Origin: Bradyrhizobium sp.
Lineage (GTDB): Bacteria > Pseudomonadota > Alphaproteobacteria > Rhizobiales > Xanthobacteraceae
Assembly: GCF_027307225.1 (NCBI RefSeq)
Contig: NZ_DAHUXJ010000004.1
Location: forward strand, 1 to 51,850
Length of the DNA stretch: 51,850 nt
Reading direction: 5' to 3'
Positions 46,259-51,850 of this stretch are shown here, piece after piece. The translations under genes and the position numbers were made by a program. The notes beneath the pieces are model-generated. The model was given only the letters and a program-made list of their open reading frames with translations. It did no database searches and was not told the origin of the DNA. Within the stretch, counting starts at the first letter, position 1. Each line of letters begins with the position of its first letter.

Positions 46259-48076
46259 ATGAACCGCAGAGAACGCCGGGCCAAAAAATCCAAGTTCGAG
46301 CAATCGAAGACCGATGCGGCCGCGCAATGTCAGGTCGGTCATCGCCTGCTGCAAGCGGGGCAATCGCTGGAGGCCCAGCTTTGTTGTCAGAAATTGCTGG
46401 CGGCCGATCCCGATCACGTGCCGGCCCTGCACCTGATGGGGCTGATCGCATTTGCGGCCACTCAACATGACCACGCGCTGGAGTGGATCGCCCGCGCCAT
46501 CGCCCACGACCCAAGGGCCGATTATCTCGCAAGCCTCGGAACCACCCTGTCGCGCCAGGGCCGGCACGAAGAGGCGCTGAGGGCCTTCGACAAGGCCGTG
46601 CAGCTCAAACCGGACGATGCGGCCCTGTGGAAGGCGATGGGCGACGCACTGCTGGAACTAAAGCGGTACGACCATGCGCTATTGAGTTTTCAACACGCGC
46701 TCAAGCTCGATCCGCGCAACCAGGATGCCGCTTACAAGAGCGGCGTCCTGCTTCACGACGCCGGACGGAACGAAGAAGCCGTCACCTGTCTCGATATTTG
46801 CGACCAATCGCTGCCGAACCACGCGCCAACCTTGCAGGCGCGCGCCCGCGCCCTGCTCGCTTTGCGGAAATTCGATTCTGCGCTCTCGGACAATTTGCGT
46901 GCCAATACCCTTGTCCCCGAAAATGCCGACACGCACAACAATATCGGCGCCTGCCTGCAATCGCTCGGCCGCGAGGAAGAGGCGCGGGCCTGGTTCGATC
47001 GTGCGCTCGAGCGCTTGCCGGACTCGATCGAAATCCTGAACAACAAGGCCAACATCCTGCAACAGCTGCAGTGCTTCGACGAAGCGCTCGCGCTCTATGA
47101 GAACATCCGTGCCCGCCACCTGAACAACGCGACCACTGACTGGAATCTGTCGCTGCTGAACATGCTGCTCGGCGATTTCGAAGCCGGCTGGTCGGGCCGC
47201 GAGGCACGCTGGAAGATTCCCGATCCCGCGCCCTACCCCAAATTCAGCCAGCCGATGTGGCTGGGCAAGGAATCCATCGCAGGCAAGACCCTTCTCGTGC
47301 ACGTCGATGAAGGCTTGGGCGATACGATCCAATTCGTCCGCTACGTGCCTGACGTGGCGGCGCTTGGCGCGCGGGTCATCCTTGCCGTCGAGCGCCCGCT
47401 GGTCTCCCTGTTGTCGGGGTTTCCCGGCGTGTCGCAGTGCCTCGCCTTCTCCGACCCCCTGCCCGCCTTCGACATGCACTGCCCGATCGGCAGCCTGCCG
47501 CTCGCCTTCAACACCCGCCTCGATGGCATTCCGGCGGATCGTTCTTACCTGCCGCCGCCGCGCGAAGAACACGTTCAGGCCTGGGACGCGCGGCTTGGAC
47601 CGCATGAGCGCTTAAGGGTCGGCCTGGTCTGGTCGGGCAGCCGAACCCACCGCAACGATCACAACCGCTCGATGTCGCTGCAAACGCTGTCGCGCATTCT
47701 CGACGTCGATGCAGTCTTCGTCAGCCTTCAGAAGGACGTCAGAGAAAGCGACAAGGCCGATCTCGCGACCAGCAACATTCTCGACTGGACAACGGAACTC
47801 ACCGACTTCGCCGACACCGCCGCGTTGGTGAAATGCCTTGATCTCGTCATATCAGTCGACACCAGTGTCGCCCATCTCGCCGCCGCGCTTGGGTGCCCGA
47901 CCTGGGTCCTGTTGCCCTGGACGCCGGACTATCGCTGGCTACTCAACCGCGATGACAGCCCCTGGTACCCGACCGTTCGCTTGTTCCGGCAAAACGAAAC
48001 GCGCGATTATCGAGGTGTGCTCGATCAGGTGAGATCGGAGTTGTTCAAGCTGGCGGCCGGCAAAACCGTTTCATAA
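46259..48076 (+). CDS. TPR protein with C-terminal glycosyltransferase-like domain
   Basis: This 605-residue protein starts with a basic segment (NRRERRAKKSKFE). TPR repeats cover about 20-300, with units such as ADYLASLGTTLSRQGRHEEALRAF split by about 34 residues. The C-terminal 280 residues look like a GT-B glycosyltransferase (GT9/GT41-like): HVDEGLGDTIQFVRY near 345-359 and DLVISVDTSVAHLAAALG near 529-546. Such TPR-GT proteins are common in rhizobia; target unknown. I use ATG 46259; a GTG at 46253 is possible. Confidence 0.87.
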   Translation: MNRRERRAKKSKFEQSKTDAAAQCQVGHRLLQAGQSLEAQLCCQKLLAADPDHVPALHLMGLIAFAATQHDHALEWIARAIAHDPRADYLASLGTTLSRQGRHEEALRAFDKAVQLKPDDAALWKAMGDALLELKRYDHALLSFQHALKLDPRNQDAAYKSGVLLHDAGRNEEAVTCLDICDQSLPNHAPTLQARARALLALRKFDSALSDNLRANTLVPENADTHNNIGACLQSLGREEEARAWFDRALERLPDSIEILNNKANILQQLQCFDEALALYENIRARHLNNATTDWNLSLLNMLLGDFEAGWSGREARWKIPDPAPYPKFSQPMWLGKESIAGKTLLVHVDEGLGDTIQFVRYVPDVAALGARVILAVERPLVSLLSGFPGVSQCLAFSDPLPAFDMHCPIGSLPLAFNTRLDGIPADRSYLPPPREEHVQAWDARLGPHERLRVGLVWSGSRTHRNDHNRSMSLQTLSRILDVDAVFVSLQKDVRESDKADLATSNILDWTTELTDFADTAALVKCLDLVISVDTSVAHLAAALGCPTWVLLPWTPDYRWLLNRDDSPWYPTVRLFRQNETRDYRGVLDQVRSELFKLAAGKTVS

Positions 48077-48204
48077 GGCGCCAGCCTGCCGCCATTTCCA
48101 TTTCCGCTCCGGAGGTGGTATTTCTCAGCCCCGATCGATGGATTTGTACGGAAGGGTCCGCCAGCGGCGAGCATCATCCGGAACTCGCAGGCGGATAGCG
48201 ACGC

Positions 48205-48870
48205 ATGATTGAATTGAGCGAACGACAAAAACTCGCAGCCCCCGACGGACAGAAGCGCGTGCTGTTGCACTCCTGTTGTGCGCCGTGCTCCGGCGAGGTC
48301 ATGGAGGCAATGCTCGCCTCCGGAATCGACTACACGATCTTCTTCTACAATCCGAACATCCATCCGCAGAAAGAGTACCTGCTGCGCAAGGATGAAAACG
48401 TCCGCTTCGCGGAGAAGCATGGCGTGCCATTCATCGATGCCGATTACGACACCGAAAACTGGTTCGCGCGCGCCAAGGGCATGGAATGGGAGCCCGAGCG
48501 CGGCACGCGCTGCACGATGTGCTTCGACATGCGCTTCGAGCGCACGGCGCTCTATGCGCACGAGAACGATTTTCCGGTCATGACCTCCTCGCTCGGCATC
48601 TCACGCTGGAAGAACATGGCCCAGATCAACGATTGCGGGCATCGCGCGGCCGGCCATTACGACGGCCTGAGCTATTGGGATTTCAACTGGCGCAAGGGCG
48701 GCGGCGCCCAGCGCATGATCGAGATCAGCAAGCGCGAAGAGTTCTATCAGCAGGAATATTGCGGCTGCGTCTATTCGCTGCGCGACACCAACCAGCATCG
48801 ACGCAGCCAGGGCCGCGCGCCGATCGTCCTTGGCACACAGTTTTATCGCCAGGGCGACGGCGAAACCTGA
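48205..48870 (+). CDS. queH: Epoxyqueuosine reductase QueH
   Basis: This 221-residue DUF208-family protein catalyses the last step to queuosine in tRNA anticodons. Conserved cysteines are all present: C24, C25 and C28 in [10 protein letters not shown]103 and C106 in RCTMCFDMR, and C186 and C188 in EYCGCVYS. These include Fe-S and metal ligands in QueH. It replaces the cobalamin-dependent QueG. No other queuosine gene is in the window. The NiCoT gene follows after 12 bp in the same frame. Confidence 0.94.
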   Translation: MIELSERQKLAAPDGQKRVLLHSCCAPCSGEVMEAMLASGIDYTIFFYNPNIHPQKEYLLRKDENVRFAEKHGVPFIDADYDTENWFARAKGMEWEPERGTRCTMCFDMRFERTALYAHENDFPVMTSSLGISRWKNMAQINDCGHRAAGHYDGLSYWDFNWRKGGGAQRMIEISKREEFYQQEYCGCVYSLRDTNQHRRSQGRAPIVLGTQFYRQGDGET

Positions 48871-48882
48871 CGCTTATCCGCT

Positions 48883-49968
48883 TTGCGCATCTCCCTTGCA
48901 GAACTGTTCGACGACAAGCCCGCCGCGCTGAACGCCAAGACGGCGGTTCTCTATGCCGTTCTGGTGTCGGCGAACGTACTGGCATGGCTCTGGGCGTTCC
49001 TGGAATTTCGCGACCAGCCGATCCTGTTGGGCACTGCTTCGCTCGCTTACGCCTTCGGGCTCCGTCATGCGGTAGACCCCGATCACATCGCTGCCATCGA
49101 TAACGTCACACGCAAGCTGATGCAGGAAGGCAAGCGGCCGGTCTCGGCCGGGTTCTTCTTTGCGCTTAGGCATTCGACCGTCGTCGTCATCGCTTCGCTG
49201 CTGATCGCCCTCTCGGTCGGCGCGCTCGAAGGCAACTTGGCCTGGCTCAAGGGAATCGGCGGTGTGATCGGGACCGGCGTCTCCGCAAGCTTTCTCTTCA
49301 TTATTGCCCTGATCAACGCGCTGATCCTGGTCTCGGTTTATCGCGCCTTCACGGCGCTGCGACGCGGCGAGCGGGTGACCGAGGAAGCACTGCACGATCT
49401 TCTCTCCCGGCGAGGATTATTGTCGCGCGGGCTCCGTGCCGTCTTCCGTGTCATGACCCGAAGCTGGCACATGTACCCGCTCGGCTTCCTGTTCGGGCTC
49501 GGTTTCGATACGGCGAGCGAGGTTGGACTGCTCGGGATTTCCGCCGCACAGGGGTCCGCGGGACTTGCGGCCTGGTCGCTTCTGATCTTCCCGGCGCTGT
49601 TCACGGCCGGCATGACGCTGGTCGATACCACCGATGGCGTGCTGATGGTGCAGACCTATGGCTGGGCCTTTATCAAGCCAGTCCGGAAACTCTACTACAA
49701 CCTCACGATGACGCTGATATCGATCATCGTGGCGCTGTTGATCGGCGGACTGGAAGTGCTCGGCCTGCTTGCGAGCCGGCTTGGACTCGAGGGCCGCTTC
49801 TGGAACCTGATCGATCAAGTGAACGAGAGCTTCGGCGTTCTCGGCTATCTTATCGTCGGTGTGTTTGCCGCGTGCTGGGTTATTTCGGTGCTGATCTACA
49901 AGATCCAGAACCTGGACCAGATCGAAGAGGGCCTGTCGCCGGGCGGCGACTGTCGCATCGGTGACTAA
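48883..49968 (+). CDS. Nickel/cobalt transporter, NiCoT family
   Basis: This 361-residue inner-membrane permease has about eight helices and the NiCoT signature RHAVDPDHIAAIDN near 64-77, whose His and Asp bind metal. A second family block is FFFALRHSTVVVIAS near 90-104, and GLGFDTASEVGLL near 204-216 is a third. It imports Ni2+ or Co2+, for example for hydrogenase, urease or cobalamin. The likely start is TTG 48883, 12 bp after the queH stop and in the same frame; no better start is seen. Its stop overlaps the stop of the convergent regulator (CTAA at 49965-49968). Confidence 0.9.
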   Translation: MRISLAELFDDKPAALNAKTAVLYAVLVSANVLAWLWAFLEFRDQPILLGTASLAYAFGLRHAVDPDHIAAIDNVTRKLMQEGKRPVSAGFFFALRHSTVVVIASLLIALSVGALEGNLAWLKGIGGVIGTGVSASFLFIIALINALILVSVYRAFTALRRGERVTEEALHDLLSRRGLLSRGLRAVFRVMTRSWHMYPLGFLFGLGFDTASEVGLLGISAAQGSAGLAAWSLLIFPALFTAGMTLVDTTDGVLMVQTYGWAFIKPVRKLYYNLTMTLISIIVALLIGGLEVLGLLASRLGLEGRFWNLIDQVNESFGVLGYLIVGVFAACWVISVLIYKIQNLDQIEEGLSPGGDCRIGD

Positions 49969-50915
49969 CGCGCCCGTGCCGCCCGCCGCAGCGATTGCGG
50001 CGGCTGGCCGAACGCGCGCAGGAAGGCACGGCGCATCCGTTCGGGATCGCGGAAGCCGGTGCTTTGCGCCACGCGCTCGATCGCTTCGCTGGAAGATTGC
50101 ACCCGTTGGCGCGCCACCTCGAGCCGCAGCCGCTCCACGGCCTTGAACGGCGTGGTGCCGGTTTCGGCGACGAAGGCCCGCGTGAAATGACGCGAACTCA
50201 TGCCGGCCTTGTCGGCGAGATGTTCGACCGTCAGCGGCGCATCGAGATTCTCGCGCGCCCACGTCAAAAGCGGCGCGAACCGGCCGGTCGGGGCCTTCAA
50301 CTCGAGCAGCGAGGAGAATTGCGACTGCCCTCCGCTGCGCCGTGCGTAGAGCACGAGTTGGCGCGCCGTTTGCCGCGAGATTTCCTCGCCGAAATCCTCG
50401 GCAACCATGGCCAGCGCCAGATCGATGCCGGCGCTGATGCCGGCCGACGTCCAGATATCGCCGTCGCGCACGAAGATGCGGTCGGATTCCAGTTTCACCT
50501 TTGGATAGGTGGCAAGAAAATGCCGCGTGCGTCGCCAATGCGTGGTGGCGCGCCGGCCATCCAGGAGGCCGGCTTCGGCCAGCACGTAGGCGCCCGAACA
50601 GACGCTCGCGATCCGAACGCCGCGCCGCGCCGCGGAGCGCACGAAGGCGAGCTGCCGCGCTGATTTGGACGCTGCGACAACCCCCTCACCGCCCGCGACG
50701 ATCAGGGTCGACAGGCCGCTAGCCGACCGCAAGCCCCGCGCCAGCATCTCGACGCCGGAAGAAGAACGAACCGCGCCCGGCGCTTCGGCAATCACGCGGA
50801 TGGACGTGGGCTTGCCAGCAAGCCGGCCTGCGATCTCGAACACCGAAATCGGACCGGAGGCGTCCAGCAACTGGAAGTCGGGGAAGATCAGAACGCCGAT
50901 CATCGGAAGGCTCAT
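49965..50915 (-). CDS. GlxA-type transcriptional regulator (DJ-1/PfpI + AraC HTH)
   Basis: This 316-residue regulator has an N-terminal DJ-1/PfpI-like domain (1-185; GVLIFPDFQLLDASGP and SVCSGAYVLAEAGLLDG) and a C-terminal AraC/XylS DNA-binding domain (about 210-310) with LADKAGMSSRHFTRAFVAETG and the second helix-turn-helix AQSTGFRDPERMRRAF. The first domain senses a ligand in related regulators. It is divergent from a stand-alone DJ-1/PfpI enzyme, with 102 bp between, and probably controls it. Confidence 0.92.
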   Translation of the reverse strand: MSLPMIGVLIFPDFQLLDASGPISVFEIAGRLAGKPTSIRVIAEAPGAVRSSSGVEMLARGLRSASGLSTLIVAGGEGVVAASKSARQLAFVRSAARRGVRIASVCSGAYVLAEAGLLDGRRATTHWRRTRHFLATYPKVKLESDRIFVRDGDIWTSAGISAGIDLALAMVAEDFGEEISRQTARQLVLYARRSGGQSQFSSLLELKAPTGRFAPLLTWARENLDAPLTVEHLADKAGMSSRHFTRAFVAETGTTPFKAVERLRLEVARQRVQSSSEAIERVAQSTGFRDPERMRRAFLRAFGQPPQSLRRAARAR

Positions 50916-50935
50916 GTCCTAAAATGAGGGAAATA

Positions 50936-50973
50936 TGCCATTTATGACGAGACCACATCATGCCAGAGTGGCA
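50936..50973. promoter_or_regulatory. Candidate GlxA/AraC-type operator between divergent genes
   Basis: TGCCAGAGTGGCA at 50961-50973 is a perfect 5-bp inverted repeat with a 3-nt spacer. A further ATGCCA lies at 50935-50940, 25 bp upstream in direct orientation. The sites fall mid-way in the 102-bp gap between regulator and DJ-1/PfpI gene, as expected for AraC-type control. Confidence 0.35.
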
Positions 50974-51017
50974 ACGTCAAGCCAAACCTCGAAGGCAACC
51001 CCTCAAGGCAAACGCTC

Positions 51018-51713
51018 ATGTCGAACCCGCTTCAGATTGGAATCGTCGTCTTTCCGAAGGTGACCCAGCTCGATTTTACGGGCCCGCTGCAGGTATTCTC
51101 GAGCCTGCCCGGCGCAACCGTGCACCTGATCTGGAAACGGATCGAACCGGTCCCGAGCGACACCGCGCTGACGGTGATGCCGACCGTCTCGTTTGCCGAT
51201 TGCCCGCAGTGTGACGTGATCTGCGTGCCCGGCGGCGCGGGCACCGACGACATGGTGATTGACGAGGAGATGCTCGATTTCCTGCGCGCGCAGGCGAAGG
51301 CGGCCAGATACGTCACGTCGGTCTGCACGGGATCGCTGGTTCTGGGCGCCGCCGGGTTGCTCAGAGGATACAAGGCCACCACCCACTGGGCGGCGATGGG
51401 ATATCTCGAACCTTACGGCGCGCTGCCGACCAGGATACGCGTTTGCGTCGACCGCAACCGCGTGAGCGGCGGCGGCGTCACCGCCGGGATCGATTTTGCC
51501 TTGACGCTGGTCTCACATCTTTCCGATCGCGAAACCGCGGAGATGATCCAGCTTCGGCTGGAATACAATCCCGCGCCGCCCTTCTCCGCGGGCTCACCCG
51601 ACACGGCGTCGCAGGAGGTGATCGCGCGCCTGCGGCAGATGAATCCGGCTGGCCAGGAACGCCGGCGGGCGAATAACCAAAGGGCTGCCGCGGCGTTACG
51701 CGCTCACGGCTAG
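51018..51713 (+). CDS. DJ-1/PfpI family protein, isonitrile hydratase-like
   Basis: This 231-residue protein is a stand-alone DJ-1/PfpI enzyme. The nucleophile elbow is C103-T104 in SVCTGSLVLGAAGLL, and D19 lies in QLDFTGPLQVF. The same Asp and Cys-Thr positions are used by isonitrile hydratase InhA of Pseudomonas, which hydrates isonitriles to N-substituted formamides. Assignment to that activity is inference; many related enzymes are uncharacterised. It is transcribed away from a GlxA-type regulator. Confidence 0.85.
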   Translation: MSNPLQIGIVVFPKVTQLDFTGPLQVFSSLPGATVHLIWKRIEPVPSDTALTVMPTVSFADCPQCDVICVPGGAGTDDMVIDEEMLDFLRAQAKAARYVTSVCTGSLVLGAAGLLRGYKATTHWAAMGYLEPYGALPTRIRVCVDRNRVSGGGVTAGIDFALTLVSHLSDRETAEMIQLRLEYNPAPPFSAGSPDTASQEVIARLRQMNPAGQERRRANNQRAAAALRAHG

Positions 51714-51787
51714 TCGCTCGCTTCAATTAATTTGAAAGGACGGTCTTTTTGTGATTCGATTCCGTCGCAACGGGAGCGATGGAGACG

Positions 51788-51850
51788 ATGATGGCTGCCA
51801 AGGAGATTTCGGTAAAGAAGTATGTTGTGCGGTTGAGCGGCGAGGAACGC
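51788..51850 (+). mobile_element. IS630-like transposase, 5' fragment cut by window end
   Basis: An open frame starts at ATG 51788 (or 51791) and runs off the edge: MAAKEISVKKYVVRLSGEER. This resembles the N-terminus of IS630-family transposases (KKYVVRLSxEER...). GGGAG near 51772 is a possible ribosome site. Terminal repeats cannot be defined. Only 21 residues are seen, so the call rests on a short motif. Confidence 0.55.

Overview
The window is GC-rich DNA from an alphaproteobacterium, most likely Bradyrhizobium or a close relative in the Rhizobiales. The evidence is the SUF operon order, the RNase E with a long insert, the aroQ-accB-accC / aat-DUF2155 neighbourhood, an EcfG-type stress promoter ahead of a DUF1236 gene, and several palindromic intergenic repeats. 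It is mainly ordinary chromosomal core with no plasmid, prophage or CRISPR features. I found no rRNA or tRNA gene. An IS630-like transposase begins at the very right edge.

Layout. 193-1757: a GGDEF protein and, convergent to it, a TfoX-N protein. 1905-8977 (minus): SUF iron-sulfur assembly operon read as nifS-like desulfurase, sufB, sufC, sufD, sufS, sufT, sufA. 9229-13761: alpha/beta hydrolase, DUF1697 protein, GST, anmK, and divergent tyrS. 13860-18722: an MFS carrier and a large AsmA-like envelope protein. 19116-27006: one-Cys PrxQ/Bcp peroxiredoxin, M23 endopeptidase, prfB with its programmed frameshift, PBP1A, and amidase AmiC, so several peptidoglycan enzymes lie together. 27861-30896: rne with a leader region of up to about 0.7 kb. 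30975-37103: dctA, an aminotransferase, an M48 BepA-like protease, a DsbA-like protein and a DUF1236 repeat protein. 37357-45021: aroQ, accB, accC, a three-gene two-component cassette, aat and DUF2155. 45214-51713: HSL-type esterase, TPR/glycosyltransferase protein, queH, a NiCoT nickel/cobalt permease, and a divergent GlxA-type regulator / DJ-1-PfpI enzyme pair.

The most unusual signal is a family of roughly 75-bp hairpins that begin and end with CTAG (CTAGTG...CACTAG). They have different arm sequences but one shared plan: outer CTAGTG plus four variable bases, an asymmetric 2-4 nt bulge, then a 15-17 bp inner arm usually ending near TTCGC. They occur as composite units of two hairpins joined by a short CTAG-bounded linker: A-linker-B and C-linker-D, each about 167-171 bp. 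Between mrcA and amiC there is an array [A-B] [C-D][B-A], whose last unit supplies the TAG stop of amiC. A second D-C unit lies inside the DUF2155 gene. Removing one CTAG-to-CTAG period there (exactly 165 bp, 55 codons) restores a clean, continuous Sec signal peptide. This looks like an in-frame insertion of a palindromic element into a secretory gene, with the element now encoding part of the protein. Degenerate copies lie near 1811, 27049-27184, 32372 and 37834. CTAG/TA boundaries suggest non-autonomous elements moved by an IS630/Tc1-type transposase, but that is inference.
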